Source: G963556115 sp963678205 (GTDB lineage: Bacteria; Planctomycetota; SZUA-567). From it: DNA of 64,000 nucleotides. Positions within the stretch are counted from its first letter, which is position 1. Each line of letters opens with the position of its first letter. The translations under genes were made by a program, and so were the position numbers. The notes under the pieces were generated by a model. That model was not told the origin of the DNA, did not search any database, and saw nothing but the letters and a program-made list of their open reading frames with translations. The stretch is from assembly GCA_963678205.1 (NCBI GenBank), contig OY782760.1, positions 124,001-188,000 on the forward strand, in the 5' to 3' direction. This document shows positions 36,959 through 45,024 of the stretch, in pieces.

Positions 36959-38161
36959 ATGGCTAAAGAAACATTCCAGAGAACCAAGCCACACATCAAT
37001 GTTGGTACAATCGGTCACGTTGACCATGGTAAGACTACTACTACAGCTGCTCTTACAACTGTATCTGCTAACCTATACGGTGGTGCAGCTATCGCTTATG
37101 ATGAAGTTGCTAAGGCTTCTGAATCTCAAGGTCGTCGTGACGCAACTAAGATTCTTACAATCGCTACTTCTCACGTAGAGTATGAATCAGAAAAGCGCCA
37201 CTACGCTCACGTTGACTGCCCAGGTCACGCTGACTACGTAAAGAACATGATTACTGGTGCGGCTCAGATGGATGGTGCTATTCTTGTTGTGGAAGCTCCA
37301 TCAGGTCCTATGCCTCAGACACGTGAACATATTCTTCTTGCTCGTCAGGTTGCAGTGCCAAAGGTACTTGTATTCCTAAATAAATGTGATCTAATGGAAG
37401 GTGAAGAAGAGCTTGTTGAGCTAGTAGAGATGGAGATTCGTGAACTTCTAAGCAAGTACGATTTCCCAGGTGATGATCTACCGATCGTTCGTGGTTCAGC
37501 TCTAAAAGCTATTGAGAATCCAACAGATGAAACAAGTGGTATCAAGCTTCTTTTGGATACAATGGATGAGTACTTTGATATTCCAGAACGTGATGATGAC
37601 AAGCCATTCTTGATGCCAATTGAGGATGTATTCAGTATTAAAGGTCGTGGTACAGTAGTGACTGGTCGTGTAGAACGCGGTACAATCAAGATGCAGGACA
37701 AGGTTCAGATTGTTGGTCTAGGTGACAATCAGGAAACAGTATGTACAGGTGTTGAAATGTTCCAGAAGACACTTGATCAGGGTGTTCCAGGTGATAACCT
37801 TGGTGTTCTTCTTCGTGGTATTGAGAAATCTGCAGTTACTCGCGGTATGGTTCTTTGTGCTCCAGGAAGTATTAAGCCACACAAGAAGTTCAAAGGTGAA
37901 GTATATGTATTGACTTCAGAAGAAGGTGGTCGTCACACACCATTCTTCAGTGGTTACCGTCCACAGTTCTACTTCCGTACAACTGATGTAACTGGTCAGG
38001 CAATCCTACCAGAAGGTGTTGAAATGGTAATGCCTGGTGATAACATCACAATGGATATTGAACTAATTGACGCGATCGCTATGGAAGAACAGCTACGTTT
38101 TGCTATCCGTGAAGGTGGTAGAACAGTTGGTTCTGGTGTTGTTACTACAATTACTGAGTAG
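36959..38161 (+). CDS. tuf: Elongation factor Tu with non-canonical switch I
   Basis: EF-Tu delivers aminoacyl-tRNA to the ribosome. The 400 residues include GHVDHGKTTTT, DCPGHADY with the catalytic His, and NKCDL, and domains II and III are intact. Switch I, almost invariably RGITINT in bacteria, here reads KILTIAT (64-70): the magnesium-binding Thr is kept but Arg, Gly and Ile are changed, and the preceding PEEKA region is SQGRRDAT. I recall similar sequences in planctomycetal EF-Tu, which supports a PVC origin. Codons are strongly biased to GGT, CGT and GCT, as expected for very high expression. TAGGAGAA precedes the ATG. Confidence 0.97.
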   Translation: MAKETFQRTKPHINVGTIGHVDHGKTTTTAALTTVSANLYGGAAIAYDEVAKASESQGRRDATKILTIATSHVEYESEKRHYAHVDCPGHADYVKNMITGAAQMDGAILVVEAPSGPMPQTREHILLARQVAVPKVLVFLNKCDLMEGEEELVELVEMEIRELLSKYDFPGDDLPIVRGSALKAIENPTDETSGIKLLLDTMDEYFDIPERDDDKPFLMPIEDVFSIKGRGTVVTGRVERGTIKMQDKVQIVGLGDNQETVCTGVEMFQKTLDQGVPGDNLGVLLRGIEKSAVTRGMVLCAPGSIKPHKKFKGEVYVLTSEEGGRHTPFFSGYRPQFYFRTTDVTGQAILPEGVEMVMPGDNITMDIELIDAIAMEEQLRFAIREGGRTVGSGVVTTITE

Positions 38162-38185
38162 AAAATAAAAGAGTAATTTTATCCT

Positions 38186-38213
38186 GCAAGGCAGCGGGAG
38201 TCCCCTGCCTTGC
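38186..38213 (+). promoter_or_regulatory. GC-rich hairpin between tuf and rpsJ
   Basis: GCAAGGCAG (38186-38194) pairs perfectly with CTGCCTTGC (38205-38213). The ten-base loop CGGGAGTCCC can itself close with GGG and CCC. It is strikingly GC-rich for this genome. No T run follows, so it looks like an mRNA-processing or stability element rather than a terminator. Confidence 0.55.
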
Positions 38214-38318
38214 TGTGCAAATATCAAATGTATCTGCACTTCTTAAACCGTCTCTAGTCAAAACTGGAATTGCAAAGGCAATAACTGACAACGAGAGACA
38301 CAATATTAGGAGAATAAT

Positions 38319-38633
38319 ATGGCGGAAAAGATTCGCATCCGCATGAAGGCTTACGATCACGACATCCTTGATTCATGGAGTAAGAAGATCGTTGAAGCAG
38401 CGAAGAGTACTGGCGCACGTGTAGCAGGTCCTATTCCTTTACCTACTCGCATTGAAAAATACTGTGTACTACGTAGTCCGCACGTAAACAAAAAGAGTCG
38501 TGAACAGTTTGAAATACGTACACACAAGCGCGTTGTTTACATTACTGAATTCTCACCATCAACGATTGATGTTATCAGTAAAGTAATACCACCACGCGGT
38601 GTAGACCTTAATGTAAAGCAATTTTCTTCTTAA
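38319..38633 (+). CDS. rpsJ: Ribosomal protein S10 (uS10)
   Basis: This 104-residue protein of the small ribosomal subunit head is complete: KIRIRMKAYDHDILDSW, the long ribosome-binding loop with GPIPLPTRIEKYCVLRSPHV and KKSREQFEIRTHKRV, and the C-terminal PRGVDLNVKQ. S10 is also the NusE antitermination factor. It follows tuf by 157 bases, the usual order tuf-rpsJ-rplC. AGGAG precedes the ATG. Codon use is highly biased. Confidence 0.97.
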   Translation: MAEKIRIRMKAYDHDILDSWSKKIVEAAKSTGARVAGPIPLPTRIEKYCVLRSPHVNKKSREQFEIRTHKRVVYITEFSPSTIDVISKVIPPRGVDLNVKQFSS

Positions 38634-38706
38634 ACCATTGTTAGTTTAGGTTGATCTTTGATTTTAGTTGTTCAAATGTTAAATGATTAAAATACATTGA
38701 GTATTA

Positions 38707-38762
38707 GGTATTTTTCAATACCAGATAACTATTAAATTTATTACCGCTGATTATCTTCAGCG
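38707..38762 (+). promoter_or_regulatory. Two leader hairpins before rplC
   Basis: GGTATT-TTTC-AATACC (38707-38722) and CGCTGA-TTATCT-TCAGCG (38745-38762) lie in the rpsJ-rplC gap. The second ends directly before the AAAGGAGG ribosome binding site of rplC, a position suited to control of ribosome access. Function is inferred from position only. Confidence 0.45.
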
Positions 38763-38775
38763 AAAGGAGGCAAAT

Positions 38776-39423
38776 ATGTGGCGAGGAATTCTAGGTAAAA
38801 AACTGGGAATGACTCAATTCTTCACAGAGGACGGCAAACGTATGGGCGTTACTGTAATTGAAGCAGGTCCATGCCCAGTTCTTCAGGTGAAGACAAAGGA
38901 AGCAGACGGCTACGATGCTATTCAGCTTGGCTTCGATGAGAAAAAAGAAAAGAATAGTTCAAAGGCTATAATTGGTCACTGCAAGAAGACTGAAAACAAA
39001 CCAATGCGTTTCATTCGCGAAATCCGTCTTCGTGAAGCTAAACCTGAGATTGAAGCAGGGCAGCTTATCACACTTGAAGGTTGGGACGACATAAAAGAAG
39101 TTCAGGTTACTAGTAAGAGTAAGGGTAAGGGTTTTGCAGGTGTAATGAAGCGTTTTAACTTCCATGGTTTACGCGCTACTCACGGTGTAAAGACTAATCA
39201 CCGTCACGGTGGTTCTATCGGTTCACTTACTCCAACTCGTACAGTACTTGGTACAGAAATGCCAGGTCGTATGGGCAATGCGTGGGTAACTCAAAAGGGA
39301 CTTACTGTTGCAAAAGTTGATGCTGAAAAGAACCTTATCTTTGTTCGCGGTTCAGTACCAGGTGCAAATGGTGCACATGTTATCATCCGCCCAGCTCAGC
39401 CATACGTAGCACCAAAAGCATAA
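38776..39423 (+). CDS. rplC: Ribosomal protein L3 (uL3)
   Basis: This 215-residue protein of the large subunit binds 23S rRNA near the peptidyl-transferase centre. It begins MWRGILGKKLGMTQFF and has KGKGFAGVMKRFNFHG, HGVKTNHRHGGSIGS and PGRMGNAWVTQKGLTV, the L3 signature. In most bacteria it is followed by rplD, rplW, rplB and the rest of the S10 operon; here a strong terminator follows instead. An AAAGGAGG sequence gives an excellent ribosome binding site. Codon use is biased as for tuf. Confidence 0.97.
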   Translation: MWRGILGKKLGMTQFFTEDGKRMGVTVIEAGPCPVLQVKTKEADGYDAIQLGFDEKKEKNSSKAIIGHCKKTENKPMRFIREIRLREAKPEIEAGQLITLEGWDDIKEVQVTSKSKGKGFAGVMKRFNFHGLRATHGVKTNHRHGGSIGSLTPTRTVLGTEMPGRMGNAWVTQKGLTVAKVDAEKNLIFVRGSVPGANGAHVIIRPAQPYVAPKA

Positions 39424-39451
39424 TTAATCTTATTTTCAGATTATATATTAT

Positions 39452-39484
39452 AAATCCTCTGTCGTTTGACAGAGGATTTTTTTA
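39452..39484 (+). terminator. Rho-independent terminator ending the tuf-rpsJ-rplC cluster
   Basis: A perfect 12-base-pair stem (AAATCCTCTGTC with GACAGAGGATTT), a GTTT loop and a T run lie 28 bases after the rplC stop. It confirms that the S10 operon genes stop here. Confidence 0.92.
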
Positions 39485-39551
39485 TTGAAATGTAAATTTA
39501 TACAGCTAAAATTATCTATATAAATTAACATTTCAATAAAAGGAGTAAGTT

Positions 39552-39977
39552 ATGAATACAATCGTATCTCCATGTGGCTTAAATTGTTCAAAATGCCAAG
39601 TATATAAAGATAATATAACACCTGAATTACAAGAACAGATCTCTAAATCAACTCCTTTTAAAAAGGAAGATATTACCTGTGAGGGCTGTACTTCTGGAAA
39701 TCCATGCGTATCACTCAAACTTCAGAACAAAGAATGTGCAACTCTTAATTGCTCAACACAAAAGGGTGTTAATTACTGTTTTGAATGTAAAGATTTTCCA
39801 TGTGAGCACCTGATGCCTACAGCAGAAGGAGCAAATATATTCCCGCATAACACTAAATTATACAACCTATGCATTATGAAAAAAATTGGGGTTGAAGAGT
39901 GGAGCAAAGTATCTGAAGACATAAAGCGTAAATATTTCACCACAAAATTCGAAATTGGCAAAGGAGCTACGGACTAA
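39552..39977 (+). CDS. DUF3795 cysteine-rich protein
   Basis: The 141-residue protein matches the DUF3795 pattern: SPCGLNCSKCQVY near the N-terminus, ITCEGCTSGNPC, ECATLNC and YCFECKDFPCEHL. The regularly placed cysteines probably bind zinc or an iron-sulfur centre; the biochemical function of the family is unknown to me. AAAGGAG lies before the ATG. It converges on a second, divergent member of the same family at 40053, suggesting an old duplication with inversion or independent retention. Confidence 0.82.
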   Translation: MNTIVSPCGLNCSKCQVYKDNITPELQEQISKSTPFKKEDITCEGCTSGNPCVSLKLQNKECATLNCSTQKGVNYCFECKDFPCEHLMPTAEGANIFPHNTKLYNLCIMKKIGVEEWSKVSEDIKRKYFTTKFEIGKGATD

Positions 39978-40052
39978 CAAACTTATCTTATTTGCTGATC
40001 TATTAAGATAAAATTATAGGCAATAACATTGATAGTATTTTTATAAATTTTA

Positions 40053-40583
40053 TTAATGATCTTGAGCTAAAAAATTACGAATAGCATATTTATGCTTCTT
40101 AACATATTCACTTGCTGGAGCTTCACCACATTTCCTGCATACTAAATCATAAGCCGAATTTATAGCTGAACATTTTGAACAAGAATATTTTTTACGTGCA
40201 TTCTTCATCCATTCAGCATACCCTTTTTCTCTTATTTCATCACAGTCATCAAATAATTCTATTCTATGTGCTCCGGCTCTTTGAAAATCCTTTAAATCTT
40301 TGCACGGAAATTCATCACACTCTGCACAAAAATCTATCTCTCTTTTTTCAGCACATTCAACAAAATTACAATCAGCACATAAAAAAGTAACCTTTTCAGA
40401 TTTACACCCATAACATATAAGATCGTTAATATCTTCAACCTCAACTTTAAATAGGTCTACAAGAGACTCAAGTTTCTTAGGATCATCTGTAGAACCAATA
40501 TATACAGCACATGCCTCACAATACAAGCCACATACAGCAGCACGCTCTTTTTCAGGACGCGAGTTAGCTTGATATTCTTGCAT
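40053..40583 (-). CDS. DUF3795-like protein with added C-terminal zinc ribbon
   Basis: The 176-residue protein repeats the family pattern of its neighbour (AAVCGLYCEACAVYIG, LICYGCKSEKVTFLCADC, FCAECDEFPCKDLK). It then adds YSCSKCSAINSAYDLVCRKC near residues 135-155, a rubredoxin-like zinc ribbon absent from the 39552 protein. The function is unknown. The paired ribbons suggest a metal-binding or protein-interaction role. The two genes end 75 bases apart; an AT-only inverted repeat (39983-39990 with 40004-40011) lies between them and could form a weak hairpin. Confidence 0.78.
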   Translation of the reverse strand: MQEYQANSRPEKERAAVCGLYCEACAVYIGSTDDPKKLESLVDLFKVEVEDINDLICYGCKSEKVTFLCADCNFVECAEKREIDFCAECDEFPCKDLKDFQRAGAHRIELFDDCDEIREKGYAEWMKNARKKYSCSKCSAINSAYDLVCRKCGEAPASEYVKKHKYAIRNFLAQDH

Positions 40584-40714
40584 AATTATTCTCCGTTACA
40601 AAATCTAAATTAAATAACAAATACACCTTAATTATACATTTATAAATTATAAATTGCAAAAAAATCAGAAAATACACAAAATTACTCAGACCTTATATAA
40701 AAAGTTCATTATCG

Positions 40715-41827
40715 CTATTTTCGTTTTCTTAGTACCAACCCACCAACAAACGCAGTAAAAGGAGCAACAGCTACCAAACCAAAACTTCCTATAAGCGTTT
40801 TTAACACTTCTGCGGCGACATAGATAAAGTTAAATGTCGCCCCAAGAGGTATTCCTTGTGCAAGAAACGCCATTAGAAGGGTGATATAGCCTCCAGAATA
40901 AGCAAGAAGTAACGTTGTCGTCATAGTTCCAACAACTGATCTTCCAACACGAATTCCACACCACACCAATTCTTTACGAGAAATACTTGGATTTTCCTTA
41001 ATAACCTCTCTCATACTCGCAGCAACATCCATAGCAAGATCCATTACAGCGCCAGATGAAGCTACAAACACACCAGCCATATAAATATGTGTCAAGTTCA
41101 AATGGTTAAACCCAGCATATAACAGAGTCTCAGCAAAAGGCATCACCGCACCATGCACATGAAATTCTGTAGTAAAATATACCGCGAGTATACAACTTGT
41201 AAGCACCCCCAAAAAAGCCCCAAAAAAAGCTGTAACCCCTGTTCTGTTAACCCCAGCAACAAGAAAAATAATGACAGCGCAAAGAATAGTAACCACACAT
41301 AAAGCAAGCCAAATCGGTTCAACATCTAATAGTAATAGAGGGATTAAAACACGCCATATCAGCATCCCAGTAAACACAAATGACAATAATGCTTTAAGTC
41401 CTGTAAAACCACCAAATATTACTAAAAATCCAGCAAAAAGGCCAAAAAGTAATAATTCAAGACCAAGTCGATAATGCGCCTGAGGATTTACAAATATTAC
41501 ATCACCTTTATCATTCAATGTCAGAATTACATATGCTGAATCTCCTGGTTTAAAGAGCTTATCCCTGTCCATTTGCCCCATAAGCTGGTTATGAGCATCA
41601 AATATTTTATCCTTAAACTTTCCACTATCAATTTTCAGAACAAGTTCCTGCTCACCTTGCCTTACCAATCCATAATTAGCAACTTCAGAATCGTCAACCT
41701 CTATTATAGTTGCTGTACATCGTATAGTCCCATCATTTTTAACATCATACTTATTTGGCAATAAATAAAGCCCCACAGTCAATAATGCTAGAACAACTAC
41801 CAATTTAATATCATTCTTGTATTTCAT
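40715..41827 (-). CDS. YibE/F family integral membrane protein
   Basis: The 370-residue protein has an N-terminal helix (VVVLALLTVGLYLLP), an extracytoplasmic domain of about 100 residues (TATIIEVDDSEVANYGLVRQ, AYVILTLNDKGDVIFV), then about seven membrane segments with conserved family sequences such as GGFTGLKALLSF, GVNRTGVTAFFG, VFVASSGAVMDLAMDVAASM and GRSVVGTMTTTLLLAYSGGY. The family is widespread and its function is uncertain; transport has been suggested. It is preceded on the same strand by alkaline phosphatase, 83 bases away, so the two might share a message. Confidence 0.88.
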   Translation of the reverse strand: MKYKNDIKLVVVLALLTVGLYLLPNKYDVKNDGTIRCTATIIEVDDSEVANYGLVRQGEQELVLKIDSGKFKDKIFDAHNQLMGQMDRDKLFKPGDSAYVILTLNDKGDVIFVNPQAHYRLGLELLLFGLFAGFLVIFGGFTGLKALLSFVFTGMLIWRVLIPLLLLDVEPIWLALCVVTILCAVIIFLVAGVNRTGVTAFFGAFLGVLTSCILAVYFTTEFHVHGAVMPFAETLLYAGFNHLNLTHIYMAGVFVASSGAVMDLAMDVAASMREVIKENPSISRKELVWCGIRVGRSVVGTMTTTLLLAYSGGYITLLMAFLAQGIPLGATFNFIYVAAEVLKTLIGSFGLVAVAPFTAFVGGLVLRKRK

Positions 41828-41910
41828 TATAGCTTCATCTTTATTAATAGTAAAGGTGAACTAGTGACAAGTCAAAAGTTCACCTTTGCAATTTAAGCAC
41901 TTAATTCGTA

Positions 41911-43344
41911 TTAGTTAATACAACCCATTGCACTCATCATTTTTTTTGCCACATCAATATTATCATAGCTTCCATTAAAGCTTTCAGCATCAACACCTAT
42001 TGCTGAAGTTGTTACAGGTACGCCTGTATGCTTATAAGAAGTCCACGCAAGACCAGCTTTCTGATTAAGAATATGAGTAATAGCAACTGCAAGTGGTTCA
42101 TACTCACCATAAATCAAATATTCCTGTTCATTTGGTTTCCAATCTTTTTTCATACTGCGCTCAAAAGCATCTTTAAGTTCTACAACTTCAAAATCTGTAA
42201 GAACTAATTGATCCTTCTTATCCCCAGAGAATTTAAGACCAAATATGTCAGTAATAATTTTCTGCATATCCTCAAATGAGCCATTCTTTTCTTTAAATAC
42301 AGGTAGAGTTTCATCTGTAAATTTCTGGAAAGATTCTTTCTGATTGCCAAGTACGGCATAATGAGAACCATATTTTGTACCAGCAAAGCCAAGAGTTAAC
42401 CCACCACATTCATGGTCACCAGTGACAACGATAAGAGTATCATTTGGGTGCTTTTTATAAAAATCAAGAGCAACTTTTACAGAATCATCAAAAGACTTAG
42501 TATTTAGGATCGCTGCAGTTGCGTCATTTGCGTGGCAAGCCCAGTCGATTTTACCGCCTTCTACCATTAGAAAGAATCCTTTTTCATTATCTAATAATTC
42601 AATCGCCTTTTTAGTAAACTCCGGAAGATTAATGTCTTTCTCTGTCATATCCATAACATATGGCAAAGCTTTTGAGTCCTGAAGCCAGGCATTCCAAGCG
42701 ATAATCTTTCCGTCTTTAGGAGTAAGAGCCATAAATTCATCTTTGTTAGTTACAATTTTATACCCATTTTCTTTCGCTTTTTTAAGAGCATCGCCCAATG
42801 GTTTCTTTGATTTTTTTCCAGCTGGATCTTTCATACCACCACCCGCAAACAAATCAAAACCTGACTCAGCTAGAGCCATATCAATCTCATGGTACATCTT
42901 TCTAGTTTTTACATGAGCATAGAAAGCAGCAGGTGTTGCGTGATCAATTGATACACTTGAAACAATTCCAACCTTCATACCACTATCTTTTGCCATTTCA
43001 GCTATACTCTTTAAAGACTTAAATTCAGGGTCAACACCAATATAGTTTATGTTAGTTTTATAACCAGTAGCAAGAGCTGTGGCAGATGCGGCTGAACCGG
43101 TAATGAAACGATCATTAGCAAATGTCGTTGTAATGCCCTGAGCAGGAAGTTTGTCGATTTCAAGTTTTTTTTCTAAGAATGCGGCTGTTGCAGCACGTTG
43201 AGGGAATCCCATACCATCACCAATAAAAAAGAACACATATTTTGCATTATTACTACCTGCAGCTATTGCAGTAGCACTTAAAGAGCCAAACAACACACAA
43301 AAAGCAATCACGAAAAAAGCATTCATACTTACGCGTCTAATCAT
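41911..43344 (-). CDS. Alkaline phosphatase (PhoA superfamily)
   Basis: This is a secreted metal-dependent phosphomonoesterase, releasing phosphate in the periplasm. The protein of 477 residues has a signal peptide (FFVIAFCVLFGSLSATAIAA), FFIGDGMGFPQ (Asp43) and the nucleophile in TGSAASATALATG (Ser84), then VEGGKIDWACHAND and TGDHECGGLTLG for metal binding. The residue before the nucleophile, Asp in E. coli PhoA, is Gly83. I chose the ATG at 43344 because AGGAGA (complement of 43351-43356) lies six bases upstream; an in-frame start at 43413 would add 23 residues before the signal peptide. No Pho box was identified. Confidence 0.9.
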   Translation of the reverse strand: MIRRVSMNAFFVIAFCVLFGSLSATAIAAGSNNAKYVFFFIGDGMGFPQRAATAAFLEKKLEIDKLPAQGITTTFANDRFITGSAASATALATGYKTNINYIGVDPEFKSLKSIAEMAKDSGMKVGIVSSVSIDHATPAAFYAHVKTRKMYHEIDMALAESGFDLFAGGGMKDPAGKKSKKPLGDALKKAKENGYKIVTNKDEFMALTPKDGKIIAWNAWLQDSKALPYVMDMTEKDINLPEFTKKAIELLDNEKGFFLMVEGGKIDWACHANDATAAILNTKSFDDSVKVALDFYKKHPNDTLIVVTGDHECGGLTLGFAGTKYGSHYAVLGNQKESFQKFTDETLPVFKEKNGSFEDMQKIITDIFGLKFSGDKKDQLVLTDFEVVELKDAFERSMKKDWKPNEQEYLIYGEYEPLAVAITHILNQKAGLAWTSYKHTGVPVTTSAIGVDAESFNGSYDNIDVAKKMMSAMGCIN

Positions 43345-43705
43345 CTTTAATCTCCTAAATAAAAACAGAAACTTTACTGATAAATTATAAACCAGCTTAC
43401 GATAAACTATCATTTATTTAACACTGAATATAATTACAATCAGTTACTATTCAAGTTAGGATAAAGTTTATGTTATTAGCATATAGTTAGTGTTCATTAG
43501 AACCTTTAATAATTATTACTGAGTATTTTCTTTAAAATAATTAATAGACAATAATTAATAGACATTATTAAAAGCAATTAACCGTAAAACAATAACGCTC
43601 CGCTTCAAGAGACTTGCAATACTCGAAACAGAACGTTATTAGTTAATATTAAAATTTACGTAAAATAGTACAACTACCTACCATTTTATATTAGATCTAT
43701 ATTCA
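43345..43705. other. Non-coding region between alkaline phosphatase and the racemase relic
   Basis: No open gene is present. It contains a perfect tandem copy of the 14-mer ATAATTAATAGACA (43537-43564). AATAACG and CGTTATT form a distant inverted pair (about 43590-43640). The missing C-terminal half of the racemase relic would fall here but cannot be recognised. Confidence 0.4.
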
Positions 43706-44033
43706 TCATGGGGTTGCCATAGCTTCATCAATCTTGATATGTGATACTCATAAAATTTAAGCTGACCATAGCAGAAGAAGGAACTTCTCTAACAGATGGA
43801 CAAATATTATATATAACATTAACACGTGACTTACAGGCTGCCTATACATTTCTTTATACTAGTTTTCTGTAACTTGTCCATTTTCGACTACTTCAGCAAA
43901 TACCTCATGATTTGTAAAGGAATAAAATGAATTTCACAAGCAATTAGTTTAGATTTTATTTCATTTTCAACATTTGCCATCAAATTAACACTAATGCCAG
44001 TATATACACTTGCAACTTATATTATTTCCTCCT
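43706..44033 (-). pseudogene. Decayed Asp/Glu racemase-family gene
   Basis: Read on the minus strand, a strong GAGGAGGA site (complement of 44027-44034) is followed by ATA ATA TAA where ATG would be expected, then VASVYTGISVNLMANVENEI. A frameshift leads to NHEVFAEVVENGQVTEN, a TAG and YKEMYRQPV. Another frameshift gives RVNVIYNICPSVREVPSSA, and a third IKIDEAMATP before TGA. The order YTG, N-C-S-S-V-G-E-V-like and R-I-D-E-A-M-A is that of aspartate/glutamate racemase-like proteins. Only about half of a normal 220-240-residue protein is recognisable. It lies downstream of the regulator relic, in the same orientation as the xylB operon. Confidence 0.7.
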
Positions 44034-44061
44034 CAAAATAATATAAGTTGATAAATCCATC

Positions 44062-44840
44062 TCAGTTAACACTCAATGCCGAATATTGAATTATATAAAA
44101 TAAATATTTAGCTACGTTTAGAATTACTTTCCACAAATTATAACTTTCATCTATAACATGAACTACACTCTTAGAATCTTTGCTTTAATTACATCAAACA
44201 TTTCAGCATGAGTCTATAATATAAACTCAAACTCACCCTGATTGACAATGTTTTCTTTAGTTAATCTTCTGGAAGGCATATAGAAATTACTTATAATCTT
44301 GCAAATCTGCATAATCAAAGAGTTATAAGAAACTTTTTCAATTGCTGCGTGTAATATCAGCTCTTTCTCTAATATTTGATTTGCATCATTTGGACTTTTT
44401 TAAGACAAACATAAAGCCGTCCAAAGCATTTTTAACACAATCTAATCTAAATCTTCTTTTATCGCATTTTCTACAACTAGCTGTGCAACTCAAACTTCTA
44501 AAACCCTGAGTAATTCCAATAAGAACTTAAAAGAACCGTCTTCAAGAATCAACCCATACAATAACAGATTGAATATATTCTCACTAAAACCATCAGTGGC
44601 ATAAGTTCCTTCTGGCCTGCCAATTTCAAGTATTCCCGAAAAACAAGACCTTTGCGCATCTCTTATCGCATCTCTATTAACGCCAAAAGACTCATTTATT
44701 TAAGTTTCTATAGGTATCTTTTTCAACTCTCCAGAGACAATTGCTTTGGTCATGCTTTCAATTATAGTTTAAGAAATTAAAGTTTTATCTATTTTCTTTT
44801 CTGAAATTAATATATCTATTATTATATTTTTACACAACCC
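44062..44840 (-). pseudogene. Decayed GntR regulator of the FadR/FCD type
   Basis: One minus-strand frame reads almost throughout as a FadR-type regulator, broken by stops. TIIESMTKAIVSGELKKIPIE, stop, INESFGVNRDAIRDAQRS and GILEIGRPEGTYATDGF form the winged-helix domain. FLLELLRVLEV, stop, VAQLVVENAIKEDLD, stop, then ILEKELILHAAIEKVSYNSL and THAEMFDVIKAK form the FCD ligand domain. Six in-frame stops (TAA, TGA and TAG types) and one frameshift near 44180 are needed to reach the natural end at 44062. All three stop types occur, so recoding is not the explanation. The original start is unclear, near 44840. It probably once regulated the xylB operon immediately upstream. Confidence 0.85.
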
Positions 44841-45024
44841 ACAATACATCAACACAAGCTTTACATAAAATTTCTCCGCTAAAATATATATGCATGTGTA
44901 TATTATTATTATTTTGAATATATGGGCAACAAAATATATATTTGGTGTGACTTTTTATATCATATTTACTCAAAAGCCATAATATAAAATTAGAGGATTT
45001 TAACGCAATATAAGCAATTATCAC

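Noticed and set aside
39983..40011. AT-only inverted repeat between the DUF3795 genes considered as a terminator
   Set aside because: The stem is eight nearly all A-T pairs and has no T run, so too weak to list as a terminator.
43537..43564. Tandem 14-mer considered as part of a repeat array or CRISPR
   Set aside because: Only two copies without spacers; simple duplication in AT-rich DNA.
44062..44840. Stop-codon reassignment considered for the regulator relic
   Set aside because: TAA, TAG and TGA all occur in frame together with a frameshift, while neighbouring genes use the normal code.
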